This document shows, one piece after another, positions 32,445-46,450 of a stretch of 64,000 nucleotides of DNA. Made by a program: the position numbers and the translations under genes. The number at the start of each line of letters is the position of its first letter. The stretch's first letter is position 1. The DNA lies in NCBI GenBank assembly GCA_921293015.1, contig OV121088.1, positions 32,153,645-32,217,644 of the forward strand, given 5' to 3'. Below the pieces are notes generated by a model, which was given only the letters and a program-made list of their open reading frames with translations, made no database searches and was not told where the DNA came from. The DNA is from Phorcus lineatus (Eukaryota; Mollusca; Gastropoda; Trochida; Trochidae).

Positions 32445-35338
32445 TACTTGTTGTTCATCCCTATTTATTCACTACCCGTCCACCCGTCCACCCGCCCCGC
32501 TAGTTTTCTGTTAAGTCACGCCAGTGTTGTTCTGTTCTGTTCTGAGTGATGTGCTCTCAATTAGCCTTTACCTGTTGAATGATTGTCAATTGTTTATTCA
32601 AGGCTACTTGACTACTCTAACTTTTGTTGGCTAGATTAAAATATTGTTTTATTTTTCTATCGGATAAACGGGTCTCAATTTCGTTAGATTTCGTTACACC
32701 GTGACATTTGAAAATATTCTCAAAATGCGTATCAAAATCGAGCATTCAAAATTACTAACAATGAACGTGAAACCAAAGACTGTAGCTCATGGCCGCTGTT
32801 CATCAATGGTAATACTAAATCCAGTGTACTCTAACAACGTAATGAACAACGTTATTCGTGTAAGGGCTGTTGAAAGGTATCCAACGCAGAATCCTAATCT
32901 CAACTCTTTTGACAGACAGACAGACATTTTATTCAATAAAAGGCCCACAATAAAATCATAAGCAGGTAAATATAGCATGAGCTTTATAGAAAAACATTAG
33001 AATTTCTTATTTTCCTAACTTGACATAAAAATAGGCATAGATTTGTTAATCACATCTTTATAAGTAGATGACATAAGATTAACGAAAGTGTATTGTGAAA
33101 TTGGATGTTTAAGATATTTATCAAGAAATATGTTTCTTATATCCAAATAGGCTTTACAGTAGGGTAGAACATGTATTTCATCTTCAATTTAGATTAGACT
33201 TTTTACAACAACGACAACAACACACTAAAAACATCAACTCTTTTGAGCAGCTGTAGACTTCGTTGTCAGCATGTGCAAGTGTGTGGCATATCTGTATACG
33301 TTTTGAGACAGCAGCGAAGGGGATCACGGGAAAGGTTCAGCCATACATAATCATGTTTGACTGTGGACGTAACCTTACCAAATGTTGAAATTACTTTTAC
33401 TTTGTTTTTGAGCTCATGATAGCGTGCATTCATAGTTAGTTAAAACAGTAACAACACTTCATACCAAGGTCTGTTGTTACGTATCTTTGAATGTTTATCA
33501 AAACCGGACTTTGTACAATGTTGTAATATGAATTCAAATGGTGTTTATGTTCCCTCCCTATATGTGATTTTCGAGAATAAAATTTCTGTTCTGTCCTCTT
33601 CTGTTCTGAATATATCAGATTTTGGGTAGGGAACACTTATTAAAGGCAATGAGAAACAATGGGTTGATACAACAACACTCAAACTGGCATTTGCTGATTT
33701 AACAACTATAATGTTTTGTGTTAATGGGTAGTCATGGAAACCATGATAATGTGGGGTTTCTATTGATAATTTGAAATAAAATCAATATTAACAGGTTAAA
33801 TTGCTGACATATTAAGGATACAACATGTTGTCTTATTTGACACATTATTCCAATTATTGACTAAACACGTTGCGTTATTAGCAATTGACATTCAGTGTTT
33901 TTGTTTACTCAAGTATTCATTAATCGACAGGACCATTCATTTATTCAGGAAAAAATGCTATAGGATTTACACCAAGAATAAAAGAAGAGTTGTTCGTGGA
34001 ATGATTTTTTTTCAATATTCAAGTTTTATTCAATCAAGAAAAAGAGCAGCCTCAACCATTATGTGATTTGCAATAAATTACAGTTTTTCTCTCAACGATT
34101 ACAGCTAAAACACAAGGTCTAAAACGAAGTGATTCGACGTTGATAATATACACCTGGACTAGAGTTAAGCAACCCCAAATATTCAAAACTACAGTATGCT
34201 GCTGTGGGGGAAATCTTTTGATAAATTGAGTGAAAAAAAATAATGTCTACATATACCTCGTAGTTTTTGTGACAAATTTCGTTAAAGAATAAGATTTCTT
34301 GTGCATATTGACATTGCGACTAAAGTTCCATTGGTACTGATTTTTTACCAACATTAACTATTCATCCTGCGCTAAACTATGGGTTTCAGATCTCAAAAAC
34401 AACACTTTGTTTACCTAGTTGACAATCAAAGACAAAAAAAAACGTTTTTCATGCCTACTAAGAAACTAACCGGCTGGTGAAAATTATGTTGCACATAGGA
34501 GGACCTTCTTAATATGATAATTAAAACAAATAATAAAGTACACATTATAAGATATTTTAAACTTTCAGAACATGTTGATAAGTAAAGAGGCTCTGAACAA
34601 CGACATTTTTTCGCAGTTAAAATATTTTTTTTGAAATGGAAAATCAATTACGGAAATATTTTGTCAAACCTTCATCTAAATTTTATCTTTTAATTTAGCA
34701 TGGATGTCTTTCTAGCTCCAAAATGTACTTTTCTGCAATTTCAATCTGGTTGCTGTAGTTAAATGTCCCTACCAGCCATAATGGAGTTCCGTTCTATCAT
34801 TACTACTTTATATTTTCCCTTTATTTAGCAGTTAAACTATTGGTTTCATCGTTGTACGTGAGTAACAGTCAATAATTCAAGATAAAAGACCATAAATCAG
34901 TGCACATGGCTAAGTCAGAAATTCAGGATCTAAAATATATATCTGCTCACGAATTAGACGTTCCGGTCTCTTGATCTGAATATGAGGAACATCTTCTTTA
35001 CATTGACATTCACCACTCTCGCCTGCAACGATTTTGAGCTTTGGCTAGAAACGTTTATCACTTCGGTCAATAGCCGTCATAAATCTAATACAACCTCTGT
35101 TTTAATACGAAGGTTTATCGGGCTGCTGGCAGTTTTCCCTACAGGTGCAATATTCCAACTTAAACTACCTTGCAATCGAACCGTTGCTTTCTTAATCACC
35201 AGACTGAGTTTGAAATCCTCTTTTAGCCAATCAAAAGATTATGGATTGCTGTTTGTTTTTTAATTTTAATGAATATATGGCATAAATTTCCCTGAAACTT
35301 ACTATAAATTTCATTTCGTTCTCACTAACATCTTGAAC

Positions 35339-37266
35339 ATGAATGTCGACTACCGTGGATCAGATTTGGGGTTACAAGGAGATAGTCTACCTCCTATATT
35401 CTTGTTGGTAATGTCAGCTGGATGTCTTAGTCTGATCACAGCTACAGAGTCTCCAAAAGGGCACATCCTGAAACCCAGTGGTATCCTGATGTGTGAGTCC
35501 CACTGCAGACTGACCGTTGACTTTTCCCAATACGTCTTCAACCCGGAGGATCTGTCCTGCACGTGCACAGTCCCACTTTTAGAGGCTAAGGTGAGTTTAG
35601 CTACTAATTGAAAGAGAGACCATTTAGCCTTGTTGAGAATGGTTTGATACTGTTTTTTACTGATTTTTTGTTTCAGCACACTAAACGAAATAAGCATGAT
35701 AAATGTAGGCAATATACTGAATGAACTGCCTTCCAAATTATACCGTTCTGAACTCAAGTTCTGAAAAAAATATTTCTTGACGGTTCTTTTAGTATCCTCT
35801 ACATACGAAAAACCAAAGAGAGCCAATTCATAGATAGGAAATCATTAATTTTTACTCCACCGTGTAAGATACCACAGTGGGAAATTCATATATGACTATA
35901 CTGAACTTGTGTAATACCACTGCACGTATGAAGTCACATTAGTGTGTAATTGTGATGTCACAATGTTGGCACTGCCGTCACAATGGCTGCGAGGTCGCGG
36001 AAATCTTAGCTTTAGCACTTCATCTGCAGTTATGCTTGATTTATATTGGCAAGTAATAAACAAAATACTAAACTTCCTACCATTTAATTGTTTTTTATTT
36101 AACTCGTTAATGATTTTGTATAAAACAATTTGTTTTTCGCTCGTTTTCAACTATATCATAAACTCGTTAATAAGAATAGTATTAATGGAGGGTCGTTTAG
36201 TATACTCTATTGACTTAACCCTGAGAGTCATATCATTTGTAAAATGTCCTCTCTTACCCCTTAGAACATCGATAACAAGGGCTGCCAAAAAGGAGCAAGA
36301 TTTTTTACATCGAGAAAAGGAAGACGTGTCTGTTCATTCAGTAAGTTCTTACTTCATACTTCATATTTTTAGTTTTATATGACAAATCGTGTAGGATTCA
36401 ATACTTATAGATAATAATACTGACGTTTTTATGTTTGGATTTTCATTTAAAACTTCTGGTAGACGAAATACACGTGTCTTTATTACGAGTTTGTGAGATC
36501 ATTACGCAATAAATGTTTTTTTTACGATTTGTGAAATTTCAATCATACAAAAAACATGTTGTTTTTGATTCTGAAAATAAAAAACAAATATTCTTCTTTA
36601 TTTGTCGAAGACGGTCTAAATATGATTATTCAGATCGCGTAAATTTCAATTGATATTGAAGAATGTTACTCGCAAACCAACGTACAAGGCATTCTTAAAC
36701 TTTACTCTTTTGAATTAGTTGATAGTATTTCATGTATGACTTATAAAGACATATTGACTAAACAAATATAAACTATTCTAGTCAGATCAAAACCTGAAAA
36801 GGTCGAATCCATGGAGCCTTCATCAATACTTAACCGTCTTAAGCAGACATCCTCGAGGTGCAAGTACCATTCACTCTCTCTTGGCATGGGAGTCATTCCA
36901 GTCACCAAGTACCATTTTCCTATCTTCACTAATAAACCTAACGCCATGGCACATATATTTAGGAGCAATGTGTTTATCCTCTCGACGCCAACAGGACTTT
37001 ATTTCATAACCATCTTTACAAGTATGAAGGCAAAGATTGTTGACTCGTCATGTGTCAAAGGATATTATAAGCGCAACCGAAATTGGTGGAAATCTTGCAC
37101 TGTTGCCAAAGACACCTTAAGGTCAAACTATTACGAGTTCATCTTCATGCAAAATGCAACGCATTTTATATCATCAAAAAGGTCTTTAAGTAGCTATTGC
37201 GAATGCAAAAAGGTTGACATTGGAGTAAAATGGGTTCAAGAGGTTGGGATGTGTCTCGTAGATTAA
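35339..37266 (+). CDS. Cysteine-rich probable secreted protein, copy 1, three exons
   Basis: Exons 35339-35590, 36265-36340 and 36782-37266 join in frame (phases 0 and 1) with donors AAG/gtgagt and TCA/gtaagt and acceptors 'ccccttag' and 'attctag', giving 270 residues. A hydrophobic stretch (about 18-36, PPIFLLVMSAGCLSLITA) looks like a signal sequence, but the residues before it are acidic, so the true first exon may lie upstream. Exon 1 has CESHC and CTC. Exon 2 has two Cys 15 residues apart in a basic segment. Exon 3 has seven Cys, the pair CEC near the end, and a hydrophobic centre (VFILSTPTGLYFITIF). I do not recognise the family. Strand and reading are supported by the continuous splice phase. 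The antisense 158-codon frame over exon 1 is a shadow. Confidence 0.65.
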
Positions 37267-37374
37267 TTTGTGCATATAATGTGAGTTCATCTTTTCAGAA
37301 AGTGTTGTGGGGTTTTTTCGGGTTCCAATGAGTTCATTTGATTGATAAGGAATCTTCAAATGCATTCGTAACAG

Positions 37375-37500
37375 GAATTCATGTTCCGTCTCAGCTCAAC
37401 AGATAAGAAGGTGAAAATTGGTGTAAAATATTTTGCAATGATGGGGTCAAATTGCAAACACATAAAGTTATTAATCTGTATCTTTTATGCCATTTTATAA
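37375..37500 (+). other. Possible alternative last exon or exon relic of copy 1
   Basis: After an acceptor-like 'cattcgtaacag', the frame reads EFMFRLSSTDKKVKIGVKYF with a final Cys. This parallels the end of exon 3 (EFIFMQ...LSS...KKVDIGVKW...C). The similarity suggests an old internal exon duplication. A stop follows at 37498-37500. The same sequence is at 42722-42847 in unit 2. Whether it is used is unknown. Confidence 0.45.
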
Positions 37501-40500
37501 TGATAAGAATAGGTAATACGGAAAAGATGAATTAGGTTTGAAAATAATTAATACCAACGTGATTTATGCTTGCTGACAATGTATTGGATGGTAGACAGGA
37601 TGTTGCTAGTTGTACTTTGAAAAACTGTTGTATTAATTTGGCATTTCGGGATAGAAACACTAGGCGTTCTGGATGAATAGTCATGTTTTTTTATTTAACA
37701 TATATTGATAGGAAATATAATACAGTGAAAATCAAGGAGTGTATATTTAATTTTATGCTTTGTTTGTATGACGAATTTAATACTCAGTATTGGTATTGTA
37801 CTTGTTGTTCATCCCTATTTATTCACTATCCGTCCACTCGCCCCGCTAGTTTTCTGTTAAGTCACGCCAGTGTTGTTCTGTTCTGTTCTGAGTGATGTGC
37901 TCTCAATTAGCCTTTACCTGTTGAATGATTGTCAATTGTTTATTCAAGGCTACTTGACTACTCTAACTTTTGTTGGCTAGATTAAAATATTGTTTTATCT
38001 TTCTATTGGATAAACGGGTCTCAATTTCGTTAGATTTCGTTACACCGTGACATTTGAAAATATTCTCAGAATGCTTATCAAAATCGAGCATTCAAAATTA
38101 CTAACAATGAACGTGAAACCAAAGACTGTAGCTCATGGCCGCTGTTCATCAATGGTAATACTAAATCCAGTGTACTCTAACAACGTAATGAACAACGTTA
38201 TTCGTGTAAGGGCTGTTGAAAGGTATCCAACGCAGAATCCTAATCTCAACTCTTTTGACAGACAGACAGACATTTTATTCAATAAAAGGCCCACAATAAA
38301 ATCATAAGCAGGTAAATATAGCATGAGCTTTATAGAAAAACATTAGAATTTCTTATTTTCCTAACTTGACATAAAAATAGGCATAGATTTGTTAATCACA
38401 TCTTTATAAGTAGATGACATAAGATTAACGAAAGTGTATTGTGAAATTGGATGTTTAAGATATTTATCAAGAAATATGTTTCTTATATCCAAATAGGCTT
38501 TACAGTAGAGTAGAACATGTATTTCATCTTCAATTTAGATTAGATTTTTTACAACAACGACAACAACACACTAAAAACATCAACTCTTTTGAGCAGCTGT
38601 AGACTTCGTTGGTCAGCATGTGCAAGTGTGTGGCATATCTGTATACGTTTTGAGACAGCAGCGAAGGGGATCACGGGAAAGGTTCAGCCATACATAATCA
38701 TGTTTGACTGTGGACTTAACCTTACCAAATGTTGAAATTACTTTTACTTTGTTTTTGAGCTCATGATAGCGTGCATTCATAGTTAGTTAAAACAACAACA
38801 ACACTTCATACCAAGGTCTGTTGTTACGTATCTTTGAATGTTTATCAAAACCGGACTTTGTACAATGTTGTAATATGAATTCAAATGGTGTTTATGTTCC
38901 CTCCCTATATGTGATTTTCGAGAATAAAATTTCTGTTCTGTCCTCTTCTGTTCTGAATATATCAGATTTTGGGTAGGGAACACTTATTAAAGGCAATGAG
39001 AAACAATGGGTTGATACAACAACACTCAAACTGGCATTTGCTGATTTAACAACTATAATGTTTTGTGTTAATGGGTAGTCATGGAAACCATGATAATGTG
39101 GGGTTTCTATTGATAATTTGAAATAAAATCAATATTAACAGGTTAAATTGCTGACATATTAAGGATACAACATGTTGTCTTATTTGACACATTATTCCAA
39201 TTATTGACTAAACACGTTGCGTTATTAGCAATTGACATTCAGTGTTTTTGTTTACTCAAGTATTCATTAATCGACAGGACCATTCATTTATTCAGGAAAA
39301 AATGCTATAGGATTTACACCAAGAATAAAAGAAGAGTTGTTCGTGGAATTATTTTTTTTCAATATTCAAGTTTTATTCAATCAAGAAAAAGAGCAGCCTC
39401 AACCATTATGTGATTTGCAATAAATTACAGTTTTTCTCTCAACGATTACAGCTAAAACACAAGGTCTAAAACGAAGTGATTCGACGTTGATAATATACAC
39501 CTGGACTAGAGTTAAGCAACCCCAAATATTCAAAACTACAGTATGCTGCTGTGGGGGAAATCTTTTGATAAATTGAGTGAAAAAAAATAATGTCTACATA
39601 TACCTCGTAGTTTTTGTGACAAATTTCGTTAAAGAATAAGATTTCTTGTGCATATTGACATTGCGACTAAAGTTCCATTGGTACTGATTTTTTACCAACA
39701 TTAACTATTCATCCTGCGCTAAACTATGGGTTTCAGATCTCAAAAACAACACTTTGTTTACCTAGTTGACAATCAAAGACAAAAAAAAACGTTTTTCATG
39801 CCTACTAAGAAACTAACCGGCTGGTGAAAATTATGTTGCACATAGGCGGACCTTCTTAATATGATAATTAAAACAAATGATAAAGTACACATTATAAGAT
39901 ATTTTAAACTTTCAGAACATGTTGATAAGTAAAGAGGCTCTGAACAACGACATTTTTTCGCAGTTAAAAAATTTTTTTTGAAATGGAAAATCAATTACGG
40001 AAATATTTTGTCAAACCTTCATCTAAATTTTATCTTTTAATTTAGCATGGATGTCTTTCTAGCTCCAAAATATACTTTTCTGCAATTTCAATCTGGTTGC
40101 TGTAGTTAAATGTCCCTACCAGCCATAATGGAGTTCCGTTCTATCATTACTACTTTATATTTTCCCTTTATTTAGCAGTTAAACTATTGGTTTCATCGTT
40201 GTACGTGAGTAACAGTCAATAATTCAAGATAAAAGACCATAAATCAGTGCACATGGCTAAGTCAGAAATTCAGGATCTAAAATATATATCTGCTCACGAA
40301 TTAGACGTTCCGGTCTCTTGATCTGAATATGAGGAACATCTTCTTTACATTGACATTCACCACTCTCGCCTGCAACGATTTTGAGCTTTGGCTAGAAACG
40401 TTTATCACTTCGGTCAATAGCCGTCATAAATCTAATACAACCTCTGTTTTAATACGAAGGTTTATCGGGCTGCTGGCAGTTTTCCCTACAGGTGCAATAT

Positions 40501-40685
40501 TCCAACTTAAACTACCTTGCAATCGAACCGTTGCTTTCTTAATCACCAGACTGAGTTTGAAATCCTCTTTTAGCCAATCAAAAGATTATGGATTGCTGTT
40601 TGTTTTTTAATTTTAATGAATATATGGCATAAATTTCCCTGAAACTTACTATAAATTTCATTTCGTTCTCACTAACATCTTGAAC

Positions 40686-42613
40686 ATGAATGTCGACTAC
40701 CGTGGATCAGATTTGGGGTTACAAGGAGATAGTCTACCTCCTATATTCTTGTTGGTAATGTCAGCTGGATGTCTTAGTCTGATCACAGCTAAAGAGTCTC
40801 CAAAAGGGCACATCCTGAAACCCAGTGGTATCCTGATGTGTGAGTCCCACTGCAGACTGACCGTTGACTTTTCCCAATACGTCTTCAACCCGGAGGATCT
40901 GTCCTGCACGTGCACAGTCCCACTTTTAGAGGCTAAGGTGAGTTTAGCTACTAATTGAAAGAGAGACCATTTAGCCTTGTTGAGAATGGTTTGATACTGT
41001 TTTTTACTGATTTTTTGTTTCAGCACACTAAACGAAATAAGCATGATAAATGTAGGCAATATACTGAATGAACTGCCTTCCAAATTATACCGTTCTGAAC
41101 TCAAGTTCTGAAAAAAATATTTCTTGACGGTTCTTTTAGTATCCTCTACATACGAAAAACCAAAGAGAGCCAATTCATAGATAGGAAATCATTAATTTTT
41201 ACTCCACCGTGTAAGATACCACAGTGGGAAATTCATATATGACTATACTGAACTTGTGTAATACCACTGCACGTATGAAGTCACATTAGTGTGTAATTGT
41301 GATGTCACAATGTTGGCACTGCCGTCACAATGGCTGCGAGGTCGCGGAAATCTTAGCTTTAGCACTTCATCTGCAGTTATGCTTGATTTATATTGGCAAG
41401 TAATAAACAAAATACTAAACTTCCTACCATTTAATTGTTTTTTATTTAACTCGTTAATGATTTTGTATAAAACAATTTGTTTTTCGCTCGTTTTCAACTA
41501 TATCATAAACTCGTTAATAAGAATAGTATTAATGGAGGGTCGTTTAGTATACTCTATTGACTTAACCCTGAGAGTCATATCATTTGTAAAATGTCCTCTC
41601 TTACCCCTTAGAACATCGATAACAAGGTCTGCCAAAAAGGAGCAAGATTTTTTACATCGAGAAAAGGAAGACGTGTCTGTTCATTCAGTAAGTTCTTACT
41701 TCATACTTCATATTTTTAGTTTTATATGACAAATCGTGTAGGATTCAATACTTATAGATAAGAATACTGACGTTTTTATGTTTGGATTTTCATTTAAAAC
41801 TTCTGGTAGACGAAATACACGTGTCTTTATTACGAGTTTGTGAGATCATTACGCAATAAATGTTTTTTTTACGATTTGTGAAATTTCAATCATACAAAAA
41901 ACATGTTGTTTTTGATTCTGAAAATAAAAAACAAATATTCTTCTTTATTTGTCGAAGACGGTCTAAATATGATTATTCAGATCGCGTAAATTTCAATTGA
42001 TATTGAAGAATGTTACTCGCAAACCAACGTACAAGGCATTCTTAAACTTTACTCTTTTGAATTAGTTGATAGTATTTCATGTATGACTTATAAAGACATA
42101 TTGACTAAACAAATATAAACTATTCTAGTCAGATCAAAACCTGAAAAGGTCGAATCCATGGAGCCTTCATCAATACTTAACCGTCTTAAGCAGACATCCT
42201 CGAGGTGCAAGTACCATTCACTCTCTCTTGGCATGGGAGTCATTCCAGTCACCAAGTACCATTTTCCTATCTTCACTAATAAACCTAACGCCATGGCACA
42301 TATATTTAGGAGCAATGTGTTTATCCTCTCGACGCCAACAGGACTTTATTTCATAACCATCTTTACAAGTATGAAGGCAAAGATTGTTGACTCGTCATGT
42401 GTCAAAGGATATTATAAGCGCAACCGAAATTGGTGGAAATCTTGCACTGTTGCCAAAGACACCTTAAGGTCAAACTATTACGAGTTCATCTTCATGCAAA
42501 ATGCAACGCATTTTATATCATCAAAAAGGTCTTTAAGTAGCTATTGCGAATGCAAAAAGGTTGACATTGGAGTAAAATGGGTTCAAGAGGTTGGGATGTG
42601 TCTCGTAGATTAA
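40686..42613 (+). CDS. Cysteine-rich probable secreted protein, copy 2, three exons
   Basis: Exons 40686-40937, 41612-41687 and 42129-42613 have the same structure as copy 1, and all splice sites and the stop are conserved. The amino-acid differences I can see are Thr to Lys in LITATESPK and Gly to Val just before the first Cys of exon 2 (NKGC to NKVC). Exon 3 appears identical. All cysteines are kept. With both ORFs open, both copies may be functional. Unit 3 ends before the exons, so there is no third gene. Confidence 0.65.
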
Positions 42614-45190
42614 TTTGTGCATATAATGTGAGTTCATCTTTTCAGAAAGTGTTGTGGGGTTTTTTCGGGTTCCAATGAGTTCATTTGATTGATAAGGAAT
42701 CTTCAAATGCATTCGTAACAGGAATTCATGTTCCGTCTCAGCTCAACAGATAAGAAGGTGAAAATTGGTGTAAAATATTTTGCAATGATGGGGTCAAATT
42801 GCAAACACATAAAGTTATTAATCTGTATCTTTTATGCCATTTTATAATGATAAGAATAGGTAATACGGAAAAGATGAATTAGGTTTGAAAATAATTAATA
42901 CCAACGTGATTTATGCTTGCTGACAATGTATTGGATGGTAGACAGGATGTTGCTAGTTGTACTTTGAAAAACTGTTGTATTAATTTGGCATTTCGGGATA
43001 GAAACACTAGGCGTTCTGGATGAATAGTCATGTTTTTTTATTTAACATATATTGATAGGAAATATAATACAGTGAAAATCAAGGAGTGTATATTTAATTT
43101 TATGCTTTGTTTGTATGACGAATTTAATACTCAGTATTGGTATTGTACTTGTTGTTCATCCCTATTTATTCACTATCCGTCCACTCGCCCCGCTAGTTTT
43201 CTGTTAAGTCACGCCAGTGTTGTTCTGTTCTGTTCTGAGTGATGTGCTCTCAATTAGCCTTTACCTGTTGAATGATTGTCAATTGTTTATTCAAGGCTAC
43301 TTGACTACTCTAACTTTTGTTGGCTAGATTAAAATATTGTTTTATCTTTCTATTGGATAAACGGGTCTCAATTTCGTTAGATTTCGTTACACCGTGACAT
43401 TTGAAAATATTCTCAGAATGCTTATCAAAATCGAGCATTCAAAATTACTAACAATGAACGTGAAACCAAAGACTGTAGCTCATGGCCGCTGTTCATCAAT
43501 GGTAATACTAAATCCAGTGTACTCTAACAACGTAATGAACAACGTTATTCGTGTAAGGGCTGTTGAAAGGTATCCAACGCAGAATCCTAATCTCAACTCT
43601 TTTGACAGACAGACAGACATTTTATTCAATAAAAGGCCCACAATAAAATCATAAGCAGGTAAATATAGCATGAGCTTTATAGAAAAACATTAGAATTTCT
43701 TATTTTCCTAACTTGACATAAAAATAGGCATAGATTTGTTAATCACATCTTTATAAGTAGATGACATAAGATTAACGAAAGTGTATTGTGAAATTGGATG
43801 TTTAAGATATTTATCAAGAAATATGTTTCTTATATCCAAATAGGCTTTACAGTAGAGTAGAACATGTATTTCATCTTCAATTTAGATTAGATTTTTTACA
43901 ACAACGACAACAACACACTAAAAACATCAACTCTTTTGAGCAGCTGTAGACTTCGTTGGTCAGCATGTGCAAGTGTGTGGCATATCTGTATACGTTTTGA
44001 GACAGCAGCGAAGGGGATCACGGGAAAGGTTCAGCCATACATAATCATGTTTGACTGTGGACTTAACCTTACCAAATGTTGAAATTACTTTTACTTTGTT
44101 TTTGAGCTCATGATAGCGTGCATTCATAGTTAGTTAAAACAACAACAACACTTCATACCAAGGTCTGTTGTTACGTATCTTTGAATGTTTATCAAAACCG
44201 GACTTTGTACAATGTTGTAATATGAATTCAAATGGTGTTTATGTTCCCTCCCTATATGTGATTTTCGAGAATAAAATTTCTGTTCTGTCCTCTTCTGTTC
44301 TGAATATATCAGATTTTGGGTAGGGAACACTTATTAAAGGCAATGAGAAACAATGGGTTGATACAACAACACTCAAACTGGCATTTGCTGATTTAACAAC
44401 TATAATGTTTTGTGTTAATGGGTAGTCATGGAAACCATGATAATGTGGGGTTTCTATTGATAATTTGAAATAAAATCAATATTAACAGGTTAAATTGCTG
44501 ACATATTAAGGATACAACATGTTGTCTTATTTGACACATTATTCCAATTATTGACTAAACACGTTGCGTTATTAGCAATTGACATTCAGTGTTTTTGTTT
44601 ACTCAAGTATTCATCAATCGACTAAGACCATTCATTTATTCAGGAAAAAATGCTAAAGGATTTACACCGAAAATTATTTCAAGAAAAGAAGAGTTGTCCG
44701 CGGAATTTGTTTTTCAATATTCAAGTTTTTTATTCAATTAAAAATAGAGCAGTCTCAACCATTATGTGATTTGCAATAAATTACAGTTTTTCTCTCAACG
44801 ATTACAGCTAAAACACAAGGTCTAAAACGAAGTGATTCGACGTTGATAATATACACCTGGACTAAAGTTAAGCAACCCCAAATATTCAAAACTACAGTGT
44901 GCTGCTGTGGGGGAAATCTTTTGATAAATTGACTGAAAAAATAATGTCAACATATACCACGTAGTTTTTGTGACAAATTTCGTAAAAGAGTAAGATTTAA
45001 TGTGCACATTTTAAGACATTGCGACTAAAGTTCCTTTAGTACTGATTTTTTACCAACATGAACTATTCATCCTGCGCTAAACTATGGGTTTCAGATCTCA
45101 AAAACAACACTTTGTTTACCTAGTTGACAATCAAAGAAAAAAAAAAGTTTTTCATGCCTTCTAAGAAACTAACCGGCTGGTGAAAATTTA

Positions 45191-45687
45191 TCCATTTTTT
45201 CTAAAAAATATCTAGAAAAAGGTAACAATCAAACGATTTAGGGATATCAATGGAGTTATTTTTGTTTCATTTCATAAATTGAAAAACTCATCATTACAGT
45301 TCTCAGCATGATAAAGCTGCCTTAATGCCAAAATGCATAAACACATAAATGCAAATATCCAAAATATTAAAACTCTATCTGAATTATTTTCTCCGTTTCT
45401 TTTTTCCGTTAAATTGTTAGATAATGATGCTATGATGGAATAATTTTACTTTTTCTGAAACATAATCTTCTTTCTTTAACTGATAAACAAAATTGGGGTT
45501 AAATTTTGTCCGGTTGTATAGTTCAGAGAAACTGTACTTTATTGCAATACGCACGCTATGATGGTTGACGCTACTCATGAATTTGACCGTTAACTTAAAA
45601 TCTCCGACCAAAACTCTGCTCTGCTCAAAACACCAAGGTTACCTTAAATCACTTAGTTAGCCTTAGTGCTTGATACTCAATTCTGAT
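45191..45687. other. Unassigned sequence
   Basis: No gene or known repeat recognised between the end of unit 3 and the MITE. Confidence 0.4.
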
Positions 45688-45973
45688 CTAGGTTATCCTC
45701 TCCACATCGGTCTGACCGCAGCCTTCTGTAGCGCACGTGCTGACACCAGTTTAGCGCAGACAAAACCTAGTCATCAGCGAACCAATCACACCATCGCTTT
45801 TAAAATAAGGATAGCGGCGATCAAGGTAAATGAATAGTTAATGGGAGTTACTTGCCCCTAGCTACTAATACCGAATGCTTTTGCCGGACGCATTGTGATT
45901 GGTTAGCTGAGTTTACACGTAAGAACGTGCGCTACAGTAGGCTGCGGTCAGACCGATGTGGAGAGGATAACCT
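45688..45973. mobile_element. MITE with about 50-bp terminal inverted repeats
   Basis: 286 bp. The outer 50 bp at each end are inverted repeats with about one mismatch, starting CTAGGTTATCCTCTCC. A CCAATCACA block is also kept in both arms. The ends read ctagg...cctag, so the duplication is either TA (Tc1/mariner type) or CTAG. The palindromic ends do not allow a choice. No ORF. Confidence 0.92.
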
Positions 45974-46450
45974 AGACAGATAGAGTTCGAATCTCAGTAG
46001 AGTCAATATTTTGAAACTTTTATTCCTCGGAACACGGTCGATTTTAATCAGACTGCATGTTGTACTAGATTGAACTGAAACATCCATTTTCGGTTAAAAC
46101 ATCTTATTTTCATAAATACTAGGTTTATCTCCTAACTAAAGGAGGGGCGGCACATTTGATTTTTAGCGAAATGCCAGAATAAACAATTATAGGTCCATCA
46201 GATGATTTTCGAGAGACATCGGTTTGATAATAGTTTGCCAATTAATAGGCAGAAACGACTTTTTGATAGTGAAACGAAATACGTGGAATGATCTGATTGG
46301 TAGTTGAAAATGTAAAAAATACTTAAACCATAGAAACACGAATTATGTTATTTCATGAATTTGTCTTTGTTAAAATTTAGATGTAACAATGTCCATTATC
46401 TTTGAGTCTTTCTGCAGATGTAAATGATAACAATTAATCTATTTACTATA
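45974..46450. other. Unassigned sequence
   Basis: Nothing recognised. Confidence 0.4.

Larger units (their letters stand above)
32445..45190 (+). repeat. Tandem segmental duplication, 5,347-bp unit, 2.4 copies
   Basis: Unit 1 is about 32445-37797, unit 2 about 37798-43144, and a partial unit 3 about 43145-45188. All compared landmarks are offset by 5,346-5,347 bp. Units 1 and 2 differ by only a few bases per kilobase by eye. Unit 3 is almost identical to unit 2 up to about 44610, then drops to roughly 90% identity with small indels until it ends near 45188. Each full unit carries one copy of the three-exon gene. The near identity means either recent duplication, gene conversion, or an assembly artefact. 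Confidence 0.95.

Noticed and set aside
35350-35826. 158-codon minus-strand frame in each tandem unit
   Set aside because: It covers exon 1 of the plus gene in antisense and continues into the intron. The plus reading has correct splice phases, and no domain is seen in the minus frame.
36265-36340. Chemokine-like look of exon 2 (GARFFTSRKGRRVC)
   Set aside because: The resemblance is to a short basic-Cys pattern only. The whole protein is too long and its cysteine layout does not fit a chemokine fold, and molluscs are not known to have chemokines.
32445-45190. Reading the tandem unit as an LTR retrotransposon or satellite
   Set aside because: It carries no gag/pol motifs, no terminal direct repeats at element scale and no short period. 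It behaves as a segmental duplication with a spliced gene.
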